From assembly GCA_024236495.1 (NCBI GenBank), contig JACKKJ010000017.1, positions 1-16,150 of the forward strand: DNA of 16,150 nt. Direction: 5' to 3'. Shown one piece after another: positions 1 to 5,099 of the stretch. Within the stretch, counting starts at the first letter, position 1; each line of letters starts with the position of its first letter. The DNA is from Paracoccaceae bacterium. GTDB lineage: Bacteria > Pseudomonadota > Alphaproteobacteria > Rhodobacterales > Rhodobacteraceae. The notes beneath the pieces were generated by a model. That model made no database searches. It saw only the letters and a program-made list of their open reading frames with translations, and was not told the DNA's origin. The translations under genes and the position numbers were made by a program.

Positions 1-83
1 TCCGGCAGTGACTGGGCCTGTGCGGCCAGCGGCAGGGTGGAAAGCAGGGTTGCAATCAGGCAGGTGCGGAAATGAACACGCAT
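1..83 (-). CDS. Exported protein of unknown function (N-terminal fragment)
   Basis: Only the first 27 codons lie in the window; the gene continues beyond the left edge. The visible protein begins MRVHFRTCLIATLLSTLPLA and continues AQAQSLP. This is a typical Sec signal peptide: basic start, hydrophobic core, and an AQA|QS signal peptidase I site. An AAGGA ribosome binding site lies 8 nt before the ATG. The gene follows the diheme cytochrome c gene on the same strand after 137 nt, so it may be a fourth periplasmic member of that cytochrome cluster or may start a new unit. Nothing visible identifies the mature protein; a further cytochrome or a periplasmic binding protein are only guesses. Confidence 0.7.
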   Translation of the reverse strand, partial: MRVHFRTCLIATLLSTLPLAAQAQSLP

Positions 84-220
84 CGAAATCGTCCTTCGCG
101 GCAGCAGATAGAATGTGAATGCAGTCATCGCGCCCCGCTGGCAACCGGCTACCTCGCGTGCCCGGGGTTTCTGCCGGCGATTGTTGCGCCCAGCGCACAG
201 GCGTCGATGCCACGAGGCAC

Positions 221-1111
221 TCAGGGCTGCGGCGCGACCTTCTTCAGATAGGCCGCCATCGCCGCGCGGTCATCGTCCGACAAATTTGCGGTGTTCTCGA
301 CCACCAAAGCCATGTGACCGCCCGCGCTGTCATAATCCGGCGTGAAACCCGATTTGAGGTATTCAGCGATATCGGCCTCCGACCAGTCGAGCTTGCCCGG
401 CGTGATGTTCGGGAACCGACCGGTTCCGCCGGGCACCGGACCACCCGCAAGCCAGCGGGTCAGGTCAGGTCCGCCAAGTGCATCGCGTGGCGTATGGCAT
501 TCGCCGCAATGCCCCAGCGCCTCCACCAGATAGCGGCCCTGGTCCTCCTTTGCCGTCAGGTCGCCGCTCACGACCCAGCCGTCGCGCAGGTAAAGCAGTT
601 TCCAGAGCCCCAGACCAAGCCGGATGTTGAAGGGAAAGCCGACCTCGTGCGGCTGGCTTGGTGTCGGGTCCGAAGGGAGCGTCGCCAGGAATGCGCGCAG
701 GTCGACGATGTCCTGCGGACGCGCGCGGCTGTAGGTGCCATAGGGAAAGACAGGATAGTAATGCGCGCCCTCTGGCGAAACGCCACGCAGCATCGCGTTC
801 GCAAGGTCGAGCGCGGACCAGGCCCCGATACCGGCGGTCTGGTCATTGCTGATGTTCGGGGCAAGGAAGGTTCCGAAGGGGGAGGGGAAGCGTTGCCCGC
901 CCCTCAGGATCAGCTTTTCACCGCCCTTGGCGTCCACATCGGCGTGGCAGCCGGCGCAGCCGGCGGCCCAGAACACCTGTTCGCCGTGCGCGACATCGGG
1001 AACGAGCCCCGCGATCAGGTCGGGATCGATCGGACGCGGACGGGTTGCGGCCCAGAAAAGACCAAGACCAAGCACCGCAAGAAGGGCAAGGGCAATGAGG
1101 ATACGGCGCAT
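221..1111 (-). CDS. Membrane-anchored diheme cytochrome c
   Basis: Predicted 296-aa periplasmic electron carrier with two class I-type cytochrome c domains. Each has one CXXCH haem site: CAGCH at residues 52-56 and CGECH at 202-206. The N-terminus (MRRILIALALLAVLGLGLFW) is hydrophobic and lacks a clear cleavage site, so it probably stays as a membrane anchor. Met107 and the Met in GGHMALVVENT near the C-terminus are plausible axial ligands. Residues 78-88 (PFGTFLAPNIS) are typical of diheme cytochromes that accept electrons from dehydrogenases, as in alcohol dehydrogenase cytochrome subunits. A longer frame begins at 1177, but the ATG at 1111 is chosen because GGGAG lies 7 nt upstream and the signal anchor starts there. 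It follows a class II cytochrome c gene by 62 nt, suggesting co-transcription. The electron donor and acceptor cannot be read from the sequence. Confidence 0.9.
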   Translation of the reverse strand: MRRILIALALLAVLGLGLFWAATRPRPIDPDLIAGLVPDVAHGEQVFWAAGCAGCHADVDAKGGEKLILRGGQRFPSPFGTFLAPNISNDQTAGIGAWSALDLANAMLRGVSPEGAHYYPVFPYGTYSRARPQDIVDLRAFLATLPSDPTPSQPHEVGFPFNIRLGLGLWKLLYLRDGWVVSGDLTAKEDQGRYLVEALGHCGECHTPRDALGGPDLTRWLAGGPVPGGTGRFPNITPGKLDWSEADIAEYLKSGFTPDYDSAGGHMALVVENTANLSDDDRAAMAAYLKKVAPQP

Positions 1112-1173
1112 TGGACTACTCCCGATGTCGCGGGGCGCATCCGTCTGGCCGGTTGCGCCCCTGGTCGATACGA

Positions 1174-1647
1174 TCAATCAGCCTTGCGATAGGCCTTGTG
1201 GCAAGCCCCGCAGGCGGCGCCGACGCCACCCATCGCGGCCTTCAGGCTGTCCTGATCGGTGCCCGCTGCGGCAGCAAGGGTTTCGGCCGCCGTCTTCAGT
1301 TCGGCAAAGCGTGTATCGCGACCCGCGCTGTCCGACACCGCCTCGGGCAGCATGTCGCTGTCCTCCAGGGCGCCGGTCTCGGTCCCGGCGATCCAGAGCA
1401 TCGAGGTATCGACCGAAGCGAGCGCGGCAAGGCTTGCCGCCGCCTTGGCGGCTGCCGCCGCGTCATAGGGCGCATCGCCCTTGGCCATCGCCCCCAAGGG
1501 CGCAAGCTGGTTTGCCATCAGCAGCATGTAGCCGTGGCGGGCGGTCAGGATCTCTTCCGGGTCGTTCAGATCCTCGGCCAGAACCGGTCCGGCCAGCAAA
1601 AGGCCCGCGAAGAGGGCGGTCGTCAGAACGCGTGTCGGTTTGCGCAT
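1174..1647 (-). CDS. Class II c-type cytochrome (c556/c'-like)
   Basis: 157-aa precursor of a four-helix-bundle c-type cytochrome. The signal peptide spans residues 1-24 (cleavage VLA|ED). The single haem site CGACH lies at 146-150 close to the C-terminus, which defines class II. Helix A carries R37-H-G-Y-M41; a Met here is the usual sixth ligand in c556-type proteins, so a low-spin electron carrier is more likely than a five-coordinate gas-binding cytochrome c'. The long upstream frame to 1905 is ignored because the ATG at 1647 has AAGGAG 6-7 nt upstream and begins the signal peptide. It is clearly paralogous to the next upstream gene, sharing the C-terminal HKAYR segment and similar DNA around it. 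A 227-nt gap and a hairpin separate the two, so this gene probably has its own promoter. It likely leads an operon with the diheme cytochrome c gene. Confidence 0.9.
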   Translation of the reverse strand: MRKPTRVLTTALFAGLLLAGPVLAEDLNDPEEILTARHGYMLLMANQLAPLGAMAKGDAPYDAAAAAKAAASLAALASVDTSMLWIAGTETGALEDSDMLPEAVSDSAGRDTRFAELKTAAETLAAAAGTDQDSLKAAMGGVGAACGACHKAYRKAD

Positions 1648-1663
1648 CGGTGTCTCCTTCGAA

Positions 1664-1721
1664 TGCTCAACTGCCGCATTGCCCGGCAAACCTGCGCCGG
1701 GAGCGGCCCGTGCATTGAGCA
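1664..1721. repeat. Nested inverted repeat in cytochrome gene leader
   Basis: Three pairs of arms nest symmetrically: TGCTCAA (1664-1670) with TTGAGCA (1715-1721), GCCGC (1673-1677) with GCGGC (1703-1707), and CCCGGC (1682-1687) with GCCGGG (1696-1701). The central loop is 8 nt. The structure ends only a few bases upstream of the AAGGAG ribosome binding site of the class II cytochrome gene starting at 1647. If transcribed, it would form a long imperfect stem-loop in the mRNA leader. No U-tract follows it, so it is not a normal terminator. A role is inferred only from structure and position. Confidence 0.4.
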
Positions 1722-1741
1722 AATTCGGACGACCATGCGGA

Positions 1742-1762
1742 ATCCAACTTTGGATCATCCAT
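1742..1762. promoter_or_regulatory. Candidate operator with three alternating half-sites
   Basis: ATCCAA-CT-TTGGAT is a perfect 6-bp inverted repeat with a 2-bp centre (1742-1755). After one base it is followed by a third half-site, ATCCAT (1757-1762), giving a second dyad TGGAT-C-ATCCA. The element lies about 95-115 bp upstream of the cytochrome start at 1647 and downstream of the terminator of the preceding gene. That is where a promoter or activator site for this gene would be expected. No known consensus is recognised. Confidence 0.3.
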
Positions 1763-1824
1763 CTGCAACCGAGGTTGTAGAGAGCCAAGGCATTGTATCG
1801 GATCGGCGAATTCCCGCTGCGATA

Positions 1825-1857
1825 AACCTTCCGCCGGCAATGCGCCGCCGGAAGGTT
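1825..1857 (-). terminator. Hairpin terminator after class II cytochrome gene
   Basis: Nine perfectly paired bases (AACCTTCCG with CGGAAGGTT), one mismatch, four more pairs and a 5-nt loop form a strong stem-loop. It begins 17 nt after the stop codon of the cytochrome gene at 1875. On the minus strand the stem runs into TTTAT, a short and imperfect U-tract. It probably ends or attenuates the first cytochrome transcript before the second cytochrome gene. Confidence 0.6.
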
Positions 1858-1874
1858 CCCCGAAAAGGGCCCGA

Positions 1875-2339
1875 TCACCGCGGTTCGCGATAGGCCTTGT
1901 GACAATCCCCACAGGCACCGCCGACCGGTCCGAAGGCCGCCTTCAGCGAATCAAGCCCGCCGCCTGCGGCCGCCTGAAGCGCCGTCGCCGCCTCCACCAT
2001 GGCCTTGCCCTTGGCGCCGATATCCGACCCCTCTGCCCAGATCGCCGGCAGCGCGTCAGATTCTTCGATCGCATCGCTGTCGGAGCCCTTGGGCCAAAGC
2101 ATGGATGCATCAAGCGTGGAGGCCGCGAGCAGCGCATTCGCCGCCTTCTGCGCGGCCTCGGCGTTGTATTCGGCTTCGCCCTTCACCATCGGGCCAAGCA
2201 CGCCCATCTGCAGCGCGCGATAGGCCATGATGCCCTGCCGCGCCTCGATCTGCATCTCGTAGGGATTGGCGTCATCGGCAAAGGACATGCCGGCAAAAAG
2301 CGCGGTCCCGACCGCGGCACCAAGAAGAATTCTTTTCAT
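1875..2339 (-). CDS. Class II c-type cytochrome (c556/c'-like), paralogue
   Basis: 154-aa precursor of a second class II cytochrome c. The signal peptide covers residues 1-21 (SFA|DD), the haem site CGDCH is at 143-147, and helix A carries R34-Q-G-I-M38 with a potential axial Met. Its layout matches the neighbouring paralogue (157 aa), including KAANALLAAS-like and SMLW segments and the C-terminal CHKAYRE, so a tandem duplication followed by divergence is likely. Two ATGs are adjacent; 2339 is preferred because GGGAG is then 7 nt upstream, while 2342 would leave only 4. The gene diverges from a LysR-type regulator gene, and a TTTAC-N5-GTAAA dyad lies 50-64 bp upstream of the start. A hairpin terminator follows. 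The likely role is soluble periplasmic electron transfer; a cytochrome c'-like nitric oxide or stress role is the alternative. Confidence 0.9.
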   Translation of the reverse strand: MKRILLGAAVGTALFAGMSFADDANPYEMQIEARQGIMAYRALQMGVLGPMVKGEAEYNAEAAQKAANALLAASTLDASMLWPKGSDSDAIEESDALPAIWAEGSDIGAKGKAMVEAATALQAAAGGGLDSLKAAFGPVGGACGDCHKAYREPR

Positions 2340-2388
2340 CATGCAACTCCCTGTTGTGGAGGGCCTCAGAATAGGTGTGAGGAAAACG

Positions 2389-2403
2389 TTTACCATCTGT
2401 AAA
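2389..2403. promoter_or_regulatory. Candidate LysR-type operator (T-N11-A dyad)
   Basis: TTTACCATCTGTAAA is a perfect 5-bp inverted repeat around a 5-bp centre and contains the T-N11-A pattern that LysR-type regulators bind. It sits between the divergent lysR-type gene and the class II cytochrome gene. Its right arm overlaps the -35 position of the proposed lysR promoter, which fits autoregulation. For the cytochrome gene it would lie near -35 of a weak TATTCT -10 (minus strand, 2368-2373). The match is seen; binding is inferred. Confidence 0.45.
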
Positions 2404-2417
2404 AATCGCAATGCATC

Positions 2418-2433
2418 TGTGATAATTCGCACA
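2418..2433 (+). promoter_or_regulatory. Candidate extended -10 promoter overlapping a CRP/FNR-like dyad
   Basis: TGTGATAAT at 2418-2426 is a TG-extended -10 element (GATAAT differs from TATAAT at one base), about 107 bp upstream of the LysR-type gene start. The -35 region (TGTAAA at 2398-2403, 17-bp spacer) is poor, as is usual for extended -10 promoters. The same bases form TGTGA-N6-GCACA (2418-2433), one mismatch from the CRP-type TGTGA-N6-TCACA, so a CRP/FNR-family site is an alternative reading or overlaps the promoter. Confidence 0.35.
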
Positions 2434-2532
2434 TGCCTGCCAATAGCAGGCCAAGATCGCTCAAATCGCCCGGATTTTCCCGGACGGTGCGGTGCAAGTC
2501 CTTCGGGATAACGGAAAAGTGAAGGGGCCAGG

Positions 2533-3411
2533 ATGCAGCGAGACAACTGGGACGACCTTCGCTTCGTGCTGGCCGTGGCCGAAGAGGGCTCCGTTTCCGG
2601 CGCGGCGCGGCGGCTGGGGGTGAATCACGCGACCGTGCTGCGCCGCATCGCCGCCTTCGAGGAAGCCACGGGGGTCGAGATCTTCGACAAGACGGCGCGC
2701 GGCTACGCCGTGCCGGATGCGCACCGCCGGGTGATCGAGGCGACGCGAGAGGTCGATCGCGCGGTTCAGGCGGTGGGCCGGATGATTCACGGCGCGCGGG
2801 CGCCGGTGACCGGCGACATCCGGGTGACGGCTACGGATTCGCTTTGTCAGATCGTGCTTCCGGCGATTGTGGCGCGGCTGGGCCGGACAGTGCCCGGCCT
2901 CAGGATCGAGCTGATCAGTTCGAACCTTCACATCGACCTTGCGCGCAGCCAGGCGGATGTGTCGATCCGCCCCGCGCTGTCGCTGCCCGACGATCTGCGG
3001 GGGGAACGCGCGGGTGTGCTCGGCTTCGGCCTTTACCGGGCGCGGACCGGAGATGGCGGTGACGAGGGTGCAGAACCCTGGCTCGAGCCCTCCGGCGCGC
3101 TCGCGCGGTCGGTCGTCGGGCGCTGGGTCGCGGGCCATGTCGATCCCGTGCGGATCACCGGCGGCGCCGACAGCTTCATGGTCCTGCGGGAACTTTGCGC
3201 GGCGGGACGGGGCCTGTCGTTCCTGCCGTGCGTGATCGCTGCGGGCGATCCGCGGCTGGTCCCGGCCCCCGGCATCGCGCCGCGCCTGCAGACCGACCTG
3301 TGGGTGGCAAGCCATGTCGATCTTTACGACATCCCCCGCATCCGCGCCGCCAGGATCGCCCTGGCCGAAGGGCTCTCCGAACAGGGGGCCGCACTTCAGG
3401 GCGCGGCCTGA
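2533..3411 (+). CDS. LysR-family transcriptional regulator
   Basis: 292-aa DNA-binding regulator. The N-terminal winged helix-turn-helix spans about residues 6-65, with the family pattern F-x-A-V-A-E-E-G-S-V-S-G-A-A-R-R-L followed by the recognition helix region (VNHATVLRRIAAFEE) and F-D-K-T-A-R-G. The C-terminal effector-binding domain (about 90-290) is of the LysR substrate-binding type but is short and diverged. AGGGG lies about 5 nt upstream of the ATG. The gene diverges from the class II cytochrome genes, and LysR regulators commonly control their divergent neighbour and themselves, so it probably regulates that cluster in response to an unknown small ligand. Its 3' end overlaps the convergent small gene by 16 nt. 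Family assignment is firm; target and ligand are inference. Confidence 0.9.
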   Translation: MQRDNWDDLRFVLAVAEEGSVSGAARRLGVNHATVLRRIAAFEEATGVEIFDKTARGYAVPDAHRRVIEATREVDRAVQAVGRMIHGARAPVTGDIRVTATDSLCQIVLPAIVARLGRTVPGLRIELISSNLHIDLARSQADVSIRPALSLPDDLRGERAGVLGFGLYRARTGDGGDEGAEPWLEPSGALARSVVGRWVAGHVDPVRITGGADSFMVLRELCAAGRGLSFLPCVIAAGDPRLVPAPGIAPRLQTDLWVASHVDLYDIPRIRAARIALAEGLSEQGAALQGAA

Positions 3412-3590
3412 ACCTTTGGCGGGGCGATGCGCTGCGCATCGGTCATGAAGTCGGGCAGCCAGCCCATCCGTTCCGCCCCCGCAAGGATCAGCCCGGCCGC
3501 CAGAACCCCCAGGAAGATCGCGACCTGGCGGGCCGATGGCGGGCGGCGGGCCCAGCGGGCCATCCTGAGAAGGTGGCGCGGGTCCAGCAT
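3396..3590 (-). CDS. Small single-pass membrane protein, coupled to hpt
   Basis: 64-aa protein with a basic N-terminus (MLDPRHLLRMARWARRPPS), one hydrophobic segment at about residues 23-40 (VAIFLGVLAAGLILAGA) and a short polar tail. Its ATG shares one base with the hpt stop codon (TGATG), which indicates translational coupling, so hpt is almost certainly co-expressed. The positive residues before the hydrophobic segment predict a cytoplasmic N-terminus. I recall similar short proteins behind hpt in other Rhodobacterales, which supports a real gene, but no function is known to me. The last 16 nt overlap the 3' end of the convergent LysR gene. Confidence 0.7.
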   Translation of the reverse strand: MLDPRHLLRMARWARRPPSARQVAIFLGVLAAGLILAGAERMGWLPDFMTDAQRIAPPKVQAAP

Positions 3591-4135
3591 CAGGCGTCTT
3601 CGGTAAACCGGACCTTGCCGATGTAGGGCAGGTTGCGGTTACGCTGCGCAAAGTCGATGCCGTAGCCGACGACGAATTCATCGGGGATCTCGAACCCCGT
3701 CCAGGTCGCCTTGATCGGCACCTCGCGCCGCGACGGCTTGTCGAGGAGCGCACAGACCTCAAGGCGCTTGGGTTCGCGCGACCTGAGGAGGTTGACGACA
3801 TGGTGGAGGGTGAACCCGGTGTCGACGATATCTTCCACCACCAGCACGTCGCGGCCCGCGATTTCCCCCCGCAGGTCCTTCAGGATGCGCACCTCGCGCG
3901 AACTCTCCATGGCATCGCCGTAAGACGACGCTTCCAGGAAATCGACCTCCACCGGCAGGTCGATCTCGCGCACCAGGTCGGCGATGAAGACGAACGACCC
4001 GCGCAAAAGCCCGACGACAACCAGCTTGTCGGTGCCGGCAAAGGCGCGGGTGATCTCCTTTGCCAGCGCCTCGACCCGCGCCGCGATGGCCTTGGCCGAG
4101 ATCATTTCGTCGATGACATACGGGCGCTGCGGCAT
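3590..4135 (-). CDS. hpt: Hypoxanthine phosphoribosyltransferase
   Basis: 181-aa cytosolic purine-salvage enzyme that transfers phosphoribose from PRPP to hypoxanthine (often also guanine) to give IMP (or GMP). The PRPP-binding signature VEDIVDTG is at residues 100-107 with hydrophobic strand residues before it. The loop GLLRGSFVF is at 42-50, and a YGDAMESS segment near 72-79 matches the flexible catalytic loop region of the family. The length is normal. The start is supported by AGGGGGA two bases upstream of a short spacer and by the N-terminus (PYVIDEMISAKAIAARV), which is typical of the family. It diverges from the RatA/Coq10-like gene across 65 nt and is coupled to a small membrane-protein gene downstream. 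Confidence 0.95.
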   Translation of the reverse strand: MPQRPYVIDEMISAKAIAARVEALAKEITRAFAGTDKLVVVGLLRGSFVFIADLVREIDLPVEVDFLEASSYGDAMESSREVRILKDLRGEIAGRDVLVVEDIVDTGFTLHHVVNLLRSREPKRLEVCALLDKPSRREVPIKATWTGFEIPDEFVVGYGIDFAQRNRNLPYIGKVRFTEDA

Positions 4136-4153
4136 GGTTCCCCCTTGATTTCA

Positions 4154-4173
4154 GGTTTCCTTTACCCGAAACC
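4154..4173. promoter_or_regulatory. Candidate dyad between hpt and the RatA/Coq10-like gene
   Basis: GGTTTC (4154-4159) and GAAACC (4168-4173) form a perfect 6-bp inverted repeat with an 8-bp spacer, in the middle of the 65-nt region between two divergent starts. A regulator bound here could affect both genes. No known consensus was recognised, and an mRNA-leader hairpin is also possible. Confidence 0.3.
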
Positions 4174-4200
4174 CACGCCGACTGTCACGAAGGGAACGCC

Positions 4201-4650
4201 ATGCCCTCGCATGCGGAAACACGGAAGATGCCCTACAGCGCCCGCCAGATGTACGATCTGGTCGCCGATGTCGCGCGCTATCCCGATTTCCTGCCCTGGA
4301 CGGCGGCGGCCCGCATCCGGTCGCGCACCCCGCGCCCCGACGGGTCCGAGGTGATGGAGGCCGACCTCGTCATCTCCTTCAAGGTATTCCGCGAACGCTT
4401 CGGCAGCCGGGTGACGCTCTGGCCAGATCAGGGGCGGATCGACACCGAATACCTGGACGGCCCGTTCCGCTTCCTGAAATCCGGCTGGACCTTCCGCGAC
4501 CTGCCCGAAGGCGGGTCCGAGGTTGACTTCCACGTCGACTTCGAATTCAGGAACGCGATCCTGCAAAAGGTCATCGGCGTTGTCTTCGACGAGGCGATGC
4601 GCCGCGTCGTGCGGGCGTTCGAGGCGCGGGCAGGGGCGCTTTACGGATAG
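4201..4650 (+). CDS. RatA/Coq10-like START-domain protein
   Basis: 149-aa protein of the polyketide cyclase/START superfamily, in the branch annotated as RatA toxin or Coq10. The opening segment (PYSARQMYDLVADVARYPDFLPW) is diagnostic. It is followed by beta strands ending in WTFRDLPEGGSEVDFHVDFEF and a C-terminal amphipathic helix (VFDEAMRRVVRAFEARA). Coq10 homologues bind ubiquinone and help respiratory chain function; E. coli RatA was reported to block 70S ribosome assembly. In alphaproteobacteria the ubiquinone-binding role seems more likely, and no antitoxin gene is adjacent. AAGGGA lies 7 nt before the ATG. The gene diverges from hpt and is followed 49 nt later by a GFA-family gene on the same strand. 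Confidence 0.85.
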   Translation: MPSHAETRKMPYSARQMYDLVADVARYPDFLPWTAAARIRSRTPRPDGSEVMEADLVISFKVFRERFGSRVTLWPDQGRIDTEYLDGPFRFLKSGWTFRDLPEGGSEVDFHVDFEFRNAILQKVIGVVFDEAMRRVVRAFEARAGALYG

Positions 4651-4699
4651 CGGCCGACCTCCGCCGGTCGCGGACCCAGGGCCCTGAGAGGGGGGTGCC

Positions 4700-5089
4700 A
4701 TGACGCGAGATGCGATCTGCTGCTGCGGCAAACTGACGGTGCGCTGTACGGGCACGCCGGAGCTTGTTTCGCTGTGCCACTGCTTCGATTGCCAAAGGCG
4801 TACCGGCGCGCCCTATGGCATTGCGGCCTTCTTCCTGCGCGAGAATGTCCGGATCGACGGCCGCTCCCGCGTCTTCCGGCGCCCCTCGGATTCGGGCTTC
4901 GATGTCGCCTTTCACTTCTGCGAAACCTGCGGCTCCACCCTGTTCTGGGAACCGGCGCGAAAGCCGGGGGTCGTCGGCGTCGCGGTCGGCGCGTTCGGCG
5001 ACCCGGGCTTCCCCGCGCCGGACCAGGAAGTCTACACCGAGTGCCGGCACGGCTGGGTCGCGCCGCTGGCGCCCGAACCCGGCCCCTAG
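4700..5089 (+). CDS. GFA/CENP-V family zinc-binding protein
   Basis: 129-aa protein of the GFA family (glutathione-dependent formaldehyde-activating enzyme/CENP-V fold). The zinc-binding cysteines are all present: a cluster at C7-C9, C16, the C26-H-C28-x-x-C31 motif followed by RRTGAPYG, and C74-x-x-C77-G. Family members bind two zinc ions; some have been linked to the glutathione-formaldehyde adduct, but most have no proven substrate. It starts at an ATG 4-5 nt after a purine-rich GAGAGGGGGG and probably shares a transcript with the upstream RatA/Coq10-like gene. It converges on the ammonium transporter gene with only 10 nt between stop codons and no visible terminator between them. The family is sure; the enzymatic role is not. 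Confidence 0.88.
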   Translation: MTRDAICCCGKLTVRCTGTPELVSLCHCFDCQRRTGAPYGIAAFFLRENVRIDGRSRVFRRPSDSGFDVAFHFCETCGSTLFWEPARKPGVVGVAVGAFGDPGFPAPDQEVYTECRHGWVAPLAPEPGP

Positions 5090-5099
5090 GCCCCCGCCG

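Noticed and set aside
119..1192. A 357-codon plus-strand frame over the diheme cytochrome gene
   Set aside because: The opposite strand encodes a clear cytochrome with two CXXCH sites and a signal anchor; the plus frame has no motif and no credible ribosome binding site.
2341..2368. Hairpin hiding the ribosome binding site of the first cytochrome gene
   Set aside because: Only a 4-bp CCCT/AGGG pairing with a 7-nt loop is present, which is expected by chance in this sequence.
2461..3801. A 446-codon minus-strand frame across the LysR gene and into hpt
   Set aside because: It runs antisense to a well-formed LysR gene and is out of frame with hpt. Composition is that of a shadow frame.
4201..4650. 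A RatA/RatB toxin-antitoxin pair
   Set aside because: No small RatB-like partner gene is adjacent, and in alphaproteobacteria this START family is more plausibly Coq10-like.
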